Shown in pieces: positions 26,110 through 38,030 of a stretch of 64,000 nt of DNA. A model generated the notes under the pieces. The model worked only from the letters and a program-made list of their open reading frames with translations, ran no database searches and was not told where the DNA came from. The stretch covers positions 10,604,952-10,668,951 of the forward strand of contig CM049409.1 in assembly GCA_026929865.2 (NCBI GenBank), given 5' to 3'. The DNA comes from Hyperoplus lanceolatus (taxonomy: Eukaryota; Chordata; Actinopteri; Uranoscopiformes; Ammodytidae). Numbering within the stretch: the stretch's first letter is position 1; each line of letters opens with the position of its first letter. The translations under genes and the position numbers were made by a program.

Positions 26110-26140
26110 ATTGTATTCGTCTGACAGCACTAGAATATAG

Positions 26141-28224
26141 ATAAATGTATTTGAGAAAGTGATTAAACATATCCGTCACTCAGAGGGAGCTCAGCTGGCG
26201 ATACTCACTACAGCGTAGTCTCTACATCAGAAGCAGGTTGATGCAGGAGGTGGCTATGTTAGGCTAACAGGGGATATCAAGGCACTCAACAGACTTCAAA
26301 GGGTAAACAAGTCTAGACTTACGCACTGTCAAACTATAGGTGGTAACTGTTTTGTGTGCAAAGCCTGCACGCAGCATGCAGGTGAGCCTCAGCTTGGTGT
26401 CCAAACATCTAGGTTTATAATCGGGGGAACACAACGAGCACATACAAAGACACCAGGAAACGTGCTGATGATGCTGTGATGAATTTTCAACCTTTACTAA
26501 ATGCCACCAATGCTAAAATGAGCTCTCATCAAACATGTACTCCCAGTAATGATCATGTCATGGTAAGAGGAATCAGAGCTTATAATGGTGATGTTGATTT
26601 TCGCTTTGTTTGCTATTGTCTTTCTAGAAATTCATAAATGGAGGCACTCATTTATCTCTTCTGTCTTCAGTCTTCAAGTCCTATGTATCAGTTTCTCTGT
26701 TTCTTAACCTACTTGATTTTCTTGTAAAAGTGTGTGGAGCATTGTTGCAGAAAGCCTGAAAAGGATTAAGTGTATTGTCAACAAAGGCTCCAGTTATTAT
26801 TGTGCTTATGGTAAAAGAAAATCATCTTAATTTTGACCTTTGAATAATGTGTGTAATCACACTCTACAAAACACTTTGTGATATAAATGGATTGCACTGC
26901 TTTTCTAATCAAACCTTTCGAAAATAAATGTCAACACATCTTTAGTTATATCCTGGTGTTGCAAAAAAGAGATGACAGATAACAGATGAATCCTTTATTA
27001 AAAGGCAATTAGCAAGTGAGAAACTGAGGCTGAGAAAACAGTCACATATAGTTGACAGGTTTGATCAATTTGTCCAACACATTCACACTGCAGTTTTACG
27101 TCAGTGTGGATATGGAGCACTGCAAGACAGTGTTGGCGACCTGAGAGTGAGGGGTTGACACATACAGAGGAAGAAATAGAGGGAGGGACAGGGCCTGCAT
27201 GCTATCTATAAGTCACAGCAGACACACGTAGAGGGGGTGTTACGTCAAATGACGTTTGTGTATTGGAAGTGCAAATACCAGATGTGAAGTAGGTGGAATG
27301 GTGTGGTCAGCCAAGAACATTTCCATCGTCCATCCCAAGTGACTTTGAATAGAGTTGTGACAGTTGTCTTCACTGTGTTTTATTGTACAAGTAGGCCTAC
27401 ATTACTGTAACTAAGGGAGGGATTTACTTTGAATAAAAGGTAAAAGGTGCATACTGACAACCCCCTGAATAGTCATATGAGGTTATCTGACTCTACGATT
27501 ATGTTATTGATTGTAAGTCTACATGACCAATACAGAGACACAATTGTTCCTTGGACATTTAAATGTCTTGACTTGGTTGGGGAATTGATTGACTTTTGAC
27601 GCAGGATTTAAATGTTTTGTGTGAGCGCTGACCTTTTGCGACACACGTGCTGCAAACTGCAAATAGATGTGGTGATTGCACTTTGTGGTTTGAGATCTGT
27701 TTCAGAAAAATCTCATTAAGCAATTGAGAAAAACTATAAACAAATAAATAAATCCAACATGGTAATGAGAGCTTTGTGACTTTATCATACTATTATGCAT
27801 TGGGTTAGGATAAATGATCTGTATGCCCTGGCTTTCACCTTTTGTATAACTGCTTATTTGCAAGACATTTAGGATTATCAGCACATATGCAGCCCATACA
27901 TGCATACAATCAATGGACCAGTACACACGTCACACATATCGTTTCTAAACATGAGCAATTTTCTAGACATATGCAGAGCATGACTAGGTTGGAGCTGTCA
28001 TTTAAGGCCATATCTGAGGGGCAGCGGGAATACATGGTTGTATAGATTGAGGGGTGTGACATAAAGCTGCAGGTTTCTAATTAGTATGCCTCCTGCTATG
28101 ATGTGTATATCACTACACACCCTACACAGTTCTCCTATAGAATCACGACCTTTCAAATCCAAGTAAAAATAGGTTCTGTATTTTCTTGAGGTGAGTATAT
28201 CCTGTTTTAGCAGGCGTTGTCTCT

Positions 28225-28225
<1 letters not shown>
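26141..28225. other. Unique DNA, no gene seen
   Basis: No coding regions or element boundaries are supported beyond the right target duplication of the hAT element. Confidence 0.5.
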
Positions 28226-28299
<74 letters not shown>

Positions 28300-28307
28300 G
28301 TGTGCGT
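28226..28307. repeat. (TG)n microsatellite
   Basis: TG tract of about 80 bp, perfect except for TGCG units at the right end. Confidence 0.95.
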
Positions 28308-31300
28308 GCACGCAGAGGTATTTGTGTGTTAAATGCTATCTGCCTGTCAGCATCTCGGTTCCTGCTTCCGTTTCTGAATATCCGCTGGATTTGATCAATC
28401 AAAGCTTCACAGAGCAGCAGGAAATCTATAGAGAATAGACAGGCCTCTATCCGAGCTACGGTATAATTGGCAGGTTAGGATTTCCTCCTGCCAGAGAGGC
28501 CTAACCTGGCATACTTAGGATGAGAACACCACATATACTAAATCTCTCAATTTGATCAAGAGTGAAAGCAGTGTGAAAGGCAAGATGACATCATTCCCCT
28601 GCCGGAGAACAGCCTTCATTTCTTCTGGTTAGACTGCCTTATTGGTCTTAGGGCAGAATCCCCTAGAGCAAGACTATATGGCATGTCCCATTAACTTTAT
28701 TTGACAGTCTCATACGTTGGAAAACACAGGGGCGTTGAGGAGGATGACAATTTCATTTGGGGCGAGTTGTTTATCACCATGGAAGAGACAAGAGATTTTA
28801 GGTGTAATGATCTGATTCACCGGCCATCTGCAGAAAGGTCAGAGCTAAGATAAATGTCATCTTCGGTAGATCCAGGGGAGTTGCCAAGACATCAGAAATA
28901 AACACAAGAAAGGTATTGACTTGGGTGTGTTTATCATAGTTTTCGGAGGCACACCCCCTTGTTGCTACAGAACATTTGGACCATACCCTGACCTTCCTGG
29001 AGCGCTGATCAAAATTCTGTTAAGATCTGAAATGTTGGGCCATCCAGCTTCTTTTTTGGCCACTGACAGATAATAATAAATCCATTCAAAAGCCTGACTA
29101 ATTTGTCTGGCTGGGTAGATATGAATAATGTCTGTACAAAAAAAAAGACTCCACTGGCCAAGAAAGAAATCAGAAGAAATAGGTTACATAAAATAACAGC
29201 TGAGAATGCCAGCTACAGGTGCCGTCAGTATAAATAGTGCATCACATGATTTCCCTATGGGCCGTATCAACCTCAAAGCACTCTTTGTATGCTAAAGCAC
29301 TGCATTAGAAGCTCAGTGATTGATCTCAGCCCCCCCGCCCACACCGACAGTGGATGATGCATTACCTAAAGGCTTGACTACGAGCCAGGCAGAAGAAGGA
29401 GATGGCTGGAGAGAAGGTGGTCGAATGAAGCGATGGAAAGTAGGAAGGAAAGGAAAAGAGAAGATAGAAATTAAAATAAATGAGGGCCTACGGAGGGTGA
29501 AGGTGGGAAGGGTCTCTTTGATTGTCTGCATGGGGCTGAATGCTGATAACACATCTCATTCTTTACCCACATAGTCATAGTTGTTTGGTAAAAAACACTA
29601 ACACGTAGTGAACAAGGATTCAATTGATGTTTTATTCTTCCAGTGGAGTGCAATAACATTCATGCAGGAGTACCTACTAAATGATCCATTGTTTGTGTCT
29701 GTTTCAGCTTCATTTGTCCCTGGATGGCAATGTCTTTAGAAAAAAACGCACAAGATGAATGCTACGCAACAGGCTTGAGCAATACAATACAACCAATAAA
29801 TACACAACACCACAATATACAGTAAAACACTGTGGATCTACATGATTGACAGAAAGAACATCTGCAGGATCGTAGCCTTAAAGCTATATGATTATCGATA
29901 AAAGCTCTAACCGCTTAAATAAAGATACTTACTGTTGAATAGCAAATAGATAAAGGCATTGTAGACAATAGGTAAAGAAAAGACAATGACCATTCTATCA
30001 TCACCATCATGGTCATATTATGATCATTATCATCAACAACATCATCATTATCTGACATTTGGGACATAATATAAAACAAACTACAACCTCCTATGTGAGG
30101 GAGTGTGTTTGTCTTGATTACTCTGCATGGCAGCATTTGATGGCGCAGCCGCGGCCCTATACACACAGAAAATCTGTCCCTGACTTGAATTAGTGATTAA
30201 GTTACACCTTTGGTCAGCCTAGTGGTGGCATTTACCCATTGGCTATACTCTAACTAAATGAATTGTTAAGATAAGGCCTAAATAAATTATTACCATTGTC
30301 TTTGTGTGTTACAACACAGTTTATCACATGACCTTAAAAACTAAACCCAGATGGTAGGTTTGACCTCGTCTAATTTAATTTAATTTATGCACTGTTCTTT
30401 TGACCAAGATGACACGATTGATTTCATCTTCCATGAAGGTAAAAATATTCAGGACCAGGTAAATAAAAACAGTGTGCTGTATTGAATTTAACATTTACAG
30501 AAAAAAGTTAATAATGACACTCGTTTGTGTTCATCATTTATGAGGAGGTGATGGAAGACAGCAATTAAACACATGTGGGTAGTAAAGTAAATTATTATTG
30601 ACATGATTGCTGCTTGTGAGCATGCTAGACAGTGGGGAAATGTGTGGGCCATCTTCAGGGTACTAGAAAAGAGTTTTTTTTTCAGAAATGTCAGCTGTTG
30701 TGATGTAGAGGGATTGACCGTCCTTGAGTGGTGTCTATTCCACAGCTGAAGCATGTGGGGGTGGGAACACTGATTTTACTGGCAGAAGTTGTTATCTGGG
30801 AGGGAATGTCTCCAGTTATGTAATTTGGTGTTTGTTTAACGTATAGGTAAGTGGAAGTGATCGATGTGGCCAAAGTTCTGTGAAATATAATAATAATAAT
30901 AAATAATAATAATAAAATGTGTTCTATCCTTCCAACTCGGTAAGATTGTTTTCTTAGCGGGTATTAAACTTAGCAGTTTTTCATACTCCAACAGCCGCTC
31001 AACCAAGGAAAGTTCTCTGAGGAAGACACCCAGATGGCTAGACTGAAATGCTGTGACCTACAATTGAGGACAGTTTATGTAATGTTTGTCAAAAATGTGT
31101 GGGCAGAGCCAGGTGGCATCAAAGTTTTCATCTGTTTTTTACTGTACACTGTGCGCAGATGTTGTCTGCTTGTCTGATTTTGTTTAGTTTATATAGGGTA
31201 AGGTGAACCCTTCAAAGAATTTGGGGGCATTGAGAAGATGCTACATGCTACTGCAGATACGCATCCAGGAGTTTATATGGATGGTAACACAAAGATCTTG

Positions 31301-31353
31301 TTTTCCAACTCTAAGATTGAGTTGAATGACCAAATAGGGGTGAGTACAGAATA
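28308..31353. other. Unique DNA, no gene seen
   Basis: This includes an imperfect inverted repeat at about 28468-28511 (GGCAGGTTAGG / CCTAACCTGGC), ATC/CAT-rich low-complexity DNA near 29998-30055 and a TAA-type tract at 30886-30914. No coding sequence is supported. Confidence 0.5.
30886..30914. repeat. (TAA)n microsatellite
   Basis: Short AAT/TAA trinucleotide tract with one interruption. Confidence 0.85.
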
Positions 31354-31445
31354 TTGTTAATAGGGCTGTGTCAAAAAATCGATATGGCGATATATCGATT
31401 TTATAACAAAAATGTTTTTATTATTATTTTTTAGTATTTGTTTTG

Positions 31446-31570
31446 CTTTTAAAGGCTTTATTGACAGTGCAGAGACACATATAGGAAATGGGGCAGAGAG
31501 GGAATTAAATGCAGAGAACAACCACTGGTCAGATTCAAACTCATGTATGTGTGAGGCCTGAGCCTCTAGG
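31446..31570 (-). repeat. Degenerate SINE-like fragment
   Basis: The words TTTATTGACAGTGCAGAGAC, AGGAAATGGGGCAGAGAG and, later, CAGATTCAAACTCATG followed by GAGGCCTGAGCCTCT resemble a widespread percomorph repeat whose minus strand carries a tRNA-like box B. It is strongly decayed and lies within the left part of the outer element. Confidence 0.4.
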
Positions 31571-32363
31571 ATACTGACTATTGAAGTTAGATAAATTTTG
31601 TTTATAAGAATACTTAAGATTCACTGTGTCACAAAAGCATACTGATGTGTTTTAATTTTCAGTGTGTCCTGTATAGTTAGTACAAGAGTGAATTGCATTT
31701 GTTATTTTGATATTATGGCAGCTGCAGCAGTGTTTGATCATTTGCCAAAACCAAAAAAAAGGTAAAGGAAGAAAAATAGTAAAGGAAGTTGTGAATTTTT
31801 ATTTTATTTTATTTAACCTTTATTTCACCAGGAAGGTCCCATTGAGTTACAGTAACTCATCTCACAGGGAGTCCTGGCCAAGACAGGCAGCAGAAAAGAA
31901 GATGCAGAATTTGCACAAGGCCACACACACACAGAAACAAAGTACACCACAATTGACACTATAATGCTAAAATTACACTTCATAACAGGCTATATAAAAA
32001 ACAAGCTAATACATACAGCTAAAAAAACCAAATTAAAAATAAATAAAAGGCACCAGGTTAAAAACAGTTGCAGTGTTCTTTTAGAGCTGATTGTAACATG
32101 TTTTTAAAGGTACTGAGTGGTGGGAGTAATTCCAGCTTTAGAGTGGCTTGAAGTTCATTCCAGACCTTTGGTGCATATTATGAGAAAGCTGTTGTACCCA
32201 GTTGTGTTCTTGTTAGTGGTGTGGTTAATAATATATGGTGTGGTTAAAAACATATATTCTGATGACCTTGTTTTGTAAACACTGTTATGGCAGGAAAGCA
32301 AATTTGAAATGTAAAGGGGTAGTTTACCCATTAGTGCTTTCGCAATACAAATCAGTGCATGTA

Positions 32364-33224
32364 CACTCAACAAAAATATAAACACTTTTGTTTTTGCTCC
32401 CATTTTTCATGAGATGGACTTAAAGATCTAAAATTCATTCCAGATACACAATTGTACCCTTTCTCTCAAACATTGTTCACAAATCTGTCTAAATGTGTGA
32501 TAGTGAGCACTTCTGCTTTGCTGAGATAATCCATCCCACCTCACAGGTGTGCCACATCAAGATGCTGATCTGACATCATGATTAGTGCACAGGTGTGCCT
32601 TAGACTGTCCACAATAAAAGGCCACCATGAAATGTGCAGTTTTGTCTCACAGCAAAATGCCACAGATGCCACAAGCATTGAGGGAGCGTGCAATTGGCAT
32701 GCTGACAGCAGGAATGTCAACCAGATCTGTTGCTTGTGCATTGAATGTTCATTTCTCCACCATAAGCCGTCTCCAGCGACTTCGCACAGCCATTGAAGAG
32801 GAGTGGACCAACATTCCACAGGCCACAATTGACAATCTGATAAACTCTATGCGAAGAAGATGTTTTGCACTGCATGAGGCAAATGGTGGTCACACCAGAT
32901 ACTGACTGGTTCTGAGTCCCCAGACCCCCAATAAAGCAAAAAAATGCACATTTCAGAGTGGCCTTTTATTGTGGACAGTCTAAGGCACACCTGTGCACTA
33001 ATCATGATGTCAGATCAGCATCTTGATGTGGCACACCTGTGAGGTGGGATGGATTATCTCAGCAAAGCAGAAGTGCTCACTATCACACATTTAGACAGAT
33101 TTTTGAACAATGTTTGAAAGAAATGGTACAATTGTGTATCTGGAATGAATTTTAGATCTTAAAGTCCATCTCATGAAAAATGGGAGCAAAAACAAAAGTG
33201 TTGCGTTTATATTTTTGTTGAGTA
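32364..33224 (+). mobile_element. Internally deleted Tc1/mariner element inserted in the LINE
   Basis: An 861-bp Tc1-family copy with long inverted terminal repeats (CACTCAACAAAAATATAAAC at the left) flanked by TA. It lies between the two halves of the LINE C-terminal coding sequence. It keeps the first about 40 codons of the transposase (32642-32770, paired-like helix-turn-helix start) fused directly to the last about 43 codons (32776-32901). The middle, with the whole catalytic core, is missing compared with the copy at 53634. The break lies at a shared TCCA, suggesting microhomology-mediated loss. Confidence 0.85.
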
Positions 33225-33992
33225 TAGTTTCCTTCTAAGGGAGAGGGAGGGCCATTGTACAGCCTCATACAGAATGCAGTGGTGAGTTCTAGCTGGGGCA
33301 CCTGTGATGAAGCGCAGGGCTGAATGGTAAATTACATCTAGTTTGTTTAATAGCGATGAGGAAGAATGCATATAAATGAGGTCACCATAATCTAATACTG
33401 ATAAGAAAGTGCTCTGCACTAACCTTTTCCTTGCTAAATGAGGAAAACACTTTTTCATGCGAAAAAAGAAACCTAATTTAGGTCTAAGTTGTTTTAAAGG
33501 GCTCACAATATGGACCCCGAGAGACAGCTTATCATCAAGCCAGATACCTAAGTATTTATAAGACGATACTCTCTCTATTATCGTACCATCCTGAGTTGTT
33601 AAAGTGATGTTTATTGGAGAGCGTGAACGGGTAAAAATCATTGACTTAGTTTTTGTAGCATTTAGTACCAACTTTCAGCTTACCAGAGATTTTTGTACTA
33701 CACTAAAAGCAGACTGTAAATATGTAATTGCTTCACTGACTGATGTGGCAGATGTATACATAATGGTATCATCTGCGTAAAGATGAATCTTTGTTTGCTT
33801 TAAGTCCCTACCTAAATTGTTTATATAAATGGAAAATAAAATGGGGCCCAAAACTGACCCTTGTGGGACACCCATTTTTACTTCCAGCAAAGATGAGGTA
33901 CAGTTATCCAATGCCACACACTGAGTTCTACCACTCAGGTAATTAGTGAACCAGTGTTCACTAATGAATGAATTAAATAGTTTTGACTTCAT
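33225..33992 (-). pseudogene. LINE reverse transcriptase, C-terminal half
   Basis: Two minus-strand frames, 33992-33675 and 33671-33207, are consecutive parts of one RT separated by a stop. The first has GVPQGSVLGPILFSIYINN (motif B) and YADDTIMY (motif C). The second has YKYLGIWLDDKLS, then SVLDYGDLIY and HSALRFITGA, the conserved thumb and C-terminal words of this LINE group. Motif A is absent because the copy is 5'-truncated. The last few codons of the second frame run into the Tc1 insertion. Confidence 0.8.
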
Positions 33993-34150
33993 TTATCAAT
34001 ATATTGTGCTGTTATGTTTGACAAGGCAACTTGTATATGGAATATCGCAATATATGATATATCAAGATACGCAATATATCGTATCGTGACCAGTGTATCG
34101 TGATACGTATTGTATCGCGAAGTCCTTGACAATACCCACCCCTTGTTAGG

Positions 34151-37120
34151 AGTGCTTATTTTTCTAACACTAATTTCCATTAATATAATGCCAGTGGTTT
34201 CTTTTTGATCAAAAACTGCAGGTTGTGTGAGAAACAGGTAATTTATTGTGAAGCTGTGGGGGTGTCGAGTGATTTGTTTGGATTTACACAAAGCTGTCAG
34301 TCACTTCTATAAATGTGCTTTGGAAACCGTTATGTTTCATTTCATTGACCAGCTTTGAAATGGGAGGTCTTATATCAATAGTTCCTGGAATATTGTTCTA
34401 TTGTCATTGTTTCTCATAATGTATATAGTTTATCATAGTAGAAGACTATTGACAAAGCATTCAGGTAGCCTCGCAATGTCCTGACAAAATTATTTTGCCT
34501 TCTACCTAGTTTTACATCCTCTCTACTGCCAGAGAGGAACAGTGAACTGGAACCTTTTCTTCACTGCAGGTTGTGAAAGTGGGCAAAGCTAATGTGTTGT
34601 TGTGTGCCCTGTCTATCCACCACTTGAAGAAAGTATTATTGTGTAATGTATCCTTGACCTTACAAATAAATATAAAATGAATCTGTGCTCAACACAACAG
34701 AACTGTCCTGCCTGCATTATAGTAAATATGTGCATCCCAGTCCCATTGCAGCTATATTCTTCTGTGTGGACATAGAGCACATATGCAGTCTTTATATTAG
34801 TGTTGCTGTACTTACAAGCCTACATCATGTATATCATCATGTATCCACAGAAACATGTATCTGTGTGTGTGTGTGTGTGTGTGCGTGCGTGTGTGTGTCT
34901 GTGTCTGTGTGTGTGCTACATTCCTCCCCGTGTGCCTTCCTCCATGCCTCTTTGACTAGCCGTCAACAGGTTAATCCCAATAAATCCAGCCCTCTAAATG
35001 AGTTGGGGGTCTCATGCAGCCCAGTGATCAATAGGAAGATAGAGAGAGGGATGAGCGAGAGGAGTTCAGCTCTTCAGATCTCGGGCTGCTTTCAACTATG
35101 TCAGAACGGACTCCAGTGAATATGGAGAAGCCGGAGAAGAAGGGCGAGGGAGGGTGACTGCAGCATTTTTTACTTCTGAAGAGCAAACAGCCTGCCTTAT
35201 CATGGTGTCAGGGGAGAGCCAAGTGGTGATTCACAGACGCAAAGCTTTAAAGTCGGCAGGACCTTATTTAGGAACCCAAACATACAGTCTACAACATCAC
35301 CAAGTAATACAGAGGATTGTGCGTCACAGACATGATAACATTTCTGACATGTACATACGCTTTACACGACATCAGACTGCACAGGCAGTCATTATTCTAT
35401 CTGTTCAGCACCACAGCATTTGCAGATGGGTCCAGATGCACAATTTTCATTATGAGCTGCTTGTTGTGTCTTACACTACATCATGAGACGTATGCAGTGC
35501 ATGTTAGGACATGTGCCCATCCGGTAGGTGCCCGCACTTCGATTGAATCATTTATTGGCACTGTTACGGTAGTGGCACCCTCCATTTTTTACAGTTTTCT
35601 ACAGAACCGCGGATCCAAATAGTTATATGATGTGTCATTAGCTACTCTGTTAGTATGTAAGATGACAAACATACTTACAGATGGAGCCATCAGTGTATAT
35701 TGGTTGATAGTCTCGATTCAACATACACAAGCTGCCCCTAACAGCTGATAAGGTTTCATCCATTATTATTTGTGCAAGTGAATGATGTATAACATACACA
35801 TGCATAATTGATGTATGTGTGTGAGAGAGCAAATGCAAATGACCCTCCTTCACTCTAGTTTTGCTGTCTCTATGTTGAATGCAAGTACACAGACAGAACT
35901 GGAGAGCCTGAACAAGCTTCCGTTTGACTCTGTTCAAGAATGAACCAGTCTAAGAAGACCCGTGGGAGACAATCCACATGGACCATCACTCTCACACCAG
36001 GATGAATAAGATGCACAGCAGCATCAATGTTAGGAGTCAGACCAACTCCAGCTCACATCTACCAACATGTCCTCCGTTCAGATCCCATTTAAGATCTAAA
36101 AATCCCCTTGAGGAACTTCTTCAGACAAAATGGTGTCAAACAACTCCCACTGTCTAACTAGAAACCTTTTGTAGCTCTCACTCCGAGACCATGCGCTCTC
36201 CGGGAAGAGAGACATGTGTGAAGTGCAGGGCGAGAAGTGTATTTGAAAGTCCACCGGAAAAAAGTGGAGGGCTTAAGTTATTTTTTAATACAACCCTTTG
36301 TGTCAAGGTATGTGTTCATTGTCCAGCAGTCGGCCATTGCTGACAAAACCATGAGAGTTTATGGAGGCTCTACAGGAGTGCAAGCACTACTCCATGGGGG
36401 CAATGAATTATGTCAAAGAATACATTTACCATGGAATGTGTGAATGAAAATGGATCTCTGGATCACAAATAGAGGCCAGCAACTTATTTTTACAGGTAAA
36501 GGTTAGCTGTTTGGGCAAGGTAGAGGGAGTTATAAAGCTAAATTAACAGTGTAAAAGAACACCTACTGGGAGAGGAATGGAGAGAAACTGCAGAAAAACA
36601 GCATGACGTGGGAAGTGGGATGAACAGTCAGGAGGAATCAGGACATGGTAAATGATTTAAACTGCTTTTTTCTGGCCCAGGCCCGCTCAGGTTCCCCTCC
36701 CTCTCATTGCACCAATACCATCATCACTACATGAAACTTGCCTGAGTGCCCAACACACTAGAGATCAAAGCCACGGCCATGCCGAAATATAATTACGTTC
36801 AGTTTGACTATCAAACCGCTCATCTCTGTATTAATTAAGCGCTCAAATGTCGCTTTCCATCCTTCAAGGCACTACAGGTGGCTCTTTTTTAAAGATAATT
36901 GGCAATTATTGAACAATAACAGATGATAAAACAACTGTGGTGAAAGAAGAGGAGGTATATTACAATGTAGAAAACTATACTGTGTGTCAGAGTCCTGCAT
37001 TTTTACTCAAGGGAAAGAATAGGAACTCCATTAGAAAAATGTACTTTTAAGTATAAAACATATGTATGTTCTGCAATTTACACCCAATAACTGAATATCA
37101 TATACTAAACGATAAGATAG
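34151..37120. other. Unique DNA, no gene seen
   Basis: This contains the TG-rich tract at 34861-34915. No coding or element boundaries are supported in the rest. Confidence 0.5.
34861..34915. repeat. Interrupted (TG)n tract
   Basis: About 55 bp of TG with TGCG and TGTC interruptions. Confidence 0.85.
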
Positions 37121-37124
37121 TTAA

Positions 37125-37523
37125 AGGTGATGTAAGCGGAATGGTTCTTTTAGCTAACTTCCTGTCAGTTACTGCAGTTAGCAGTCCCCTCTCTCGTCCC
37201 TACGTCACCACATTAATGCACTGCGGTCTTCAAGCAGCAAGTTATCTAGCATCATCTCTGATCGATAAGTGTGATAAAACATGATAAAAAAACATCAAAA
37301 CAGACATTGGGAAGGATGTTTACCTGCTCCGCCATTGTAGGCGCATACACATTCACCCATCTGTTGCTCTGGGATACTTCAATTAGTTTATTTGCAGATT
37401 AAATGCAAAGCAGCTGACTGAGAGATCGGCTTTATGAAACGCGCACATTATGTAAGTGATCACAGTATGAATAAAGAGCGATTTAACACTTTTATTAACA
37501 TAAATAAACTACTTACTTCACCT
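37125..37523. mobile_element. TTAA-target MITE, third family, copy 1
   Basis: A 399-bp non-coding element with ends AGGTGATGTAAG and CTTACTTCACCT, flanked by TTAA (37121-37124 and 37524-37527). The body contains AGTCCCCTCTCTCGTCCCTA and TCCGCCATTGTAGGCGCATA, shared with the copy at 56212-56676. Relative to that copy it lacks a segment of roughly 75 bp in the right half. The ends and TTAA flank point to Kolobok- or piggyBac-type mobilisation. Confidence 0.8.
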
Positions 37524-37607
37524 TTAATACTGAAAACTGAAATATTTATATCTTTCTATCTGAAATGGTAATTTAAATGAAACTATGACAAGTCTAGGAA
37601 GGAGGAC

Positions 37608-38025
37608 TGTTACGGCTCCCGCCTTGTTTTCTCTCCTCCTGTTCCCTCCTTCACTCTCTCTCTCTCTCTCGCAAGTTTCCTGATTAGGGGGCAGGTGCTC
37701 CTGTGGAGCTTAAAGGCGTGGCCTGTGCCGGTGGCGGGTCTCTCACGCAGCGCGTAGTTTGGTGTTCTGTTTGTTTTGATCGTAGTTTTAGAGGGGCCGG
37801 GGTATAGTTTAGTTGGAGGAAGACCTGGGCAATAATGCAGTCCAACTGTGGCTGTCCCAGGCTTCCTCCCATTTACCCTTTTCTTTTACAGCCCTCCGGT
37901 TGATGCGAGTTTGGGATTGTTTTAATAAACATTACCTTATGGTTTAAACGTTGATTCTTGGTTTTGTCTGGGTTTATTTCATGTTTATAGGCCAGTTAAC
38001 GAGCCTGTTATGGCCGGCCGTAACA
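37608..38025. mobile_element. Solo LTR of an LTR retrotransposon, copy 2
   Basis: Same family as 694-1220, with TGTTACGGC and GCCGTAACA termini and its own 5-bp duplication AGGAC (37603-37607 and 38026-38030). It is shorter because its CT tract is reduced and it lacks about 90 bp present in the middle of copy 1. The AATAAA-type signal near 37922 is retained. No internal region is present. Confidence 0.82.
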
Positions 38026-38030
38026 AGGAC

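Larger units (their letters stand above)
19625..26132. mobile_element. Non-autonomous hAT element, outer layer of a nested stack
   Basis: The termini are inverted repeats (TAGTGCTGTCAG on the left, CTGACAGCACTA on the right), flanked by the identical 8 bp GAATATAG at 19617-19624 and 26133-26140. An exact 8-bp duplication is the hAT signature. Only about 990 bp belong to the element itself, 19625-20597 plus the last few bases after 26109; the rest is a later LTR-element insertion. Its own sequence has motifs rich in AACGCGTTATTAACGG and GCGATTAATCGCGA, which I recognise from teleost hAT MITEs. No transposase frame is present, so it would have needed a transposase in trans. Confidence 0.85.
31790..33992 (-). 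mobile_element. 5'-truncated LINE (RSg-1/L2-like group), split by Tc1 derivative
   Basis: Minus-strand LINE running from about 33992 down to an AATAAA/(AAATA)n 3' end near 31790. RT and C-terminal coding pieces lie at 33992-33225 and, on the far side of the Tc1 insertion, at about 32363-32155, where LICIAKALMGKLPLYISNLL continues the same protein. The 3' end (minus strand: CCTGGTGAAATAAAGG then a short A/T repeat) matches the tail style of this LINE group. The protein resembles the LINE at 49206-53402 but is clearly a different family. The 5' end is lost and frames are broken. Confidence 0.75.
31362..34142. mobile_element. Probable hAT-like element, outer layer of a second nest
   Basis: The left end AGGGCTGTGTCAAAAAATCG and the right end (complement GGGGTGGGTATTGTCAAGGA) are weakly inverted and both continue into runs of GATAT/ATCGA-like sequence, as in several teleost non-autonomous elements. 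The flanks TTGTTAAT (31354-31361) and TTGTTAGG (34143-34150) agree at six of eight bases, compatible with an aged hAT duplication. The middle is occupied by a minus-strand LINE which itself holds a Tc1 derivative. The element boundaries are therefore plausible but not firm. Confidence 0.45.

Noticed and set aside
32541-32828. Minus-strand frames in the Tc1 terminal repeats (also 42314-42533 and 53816-54007)
   Set aside because: They are shadows of the long inverted repeats and recur in each copy.
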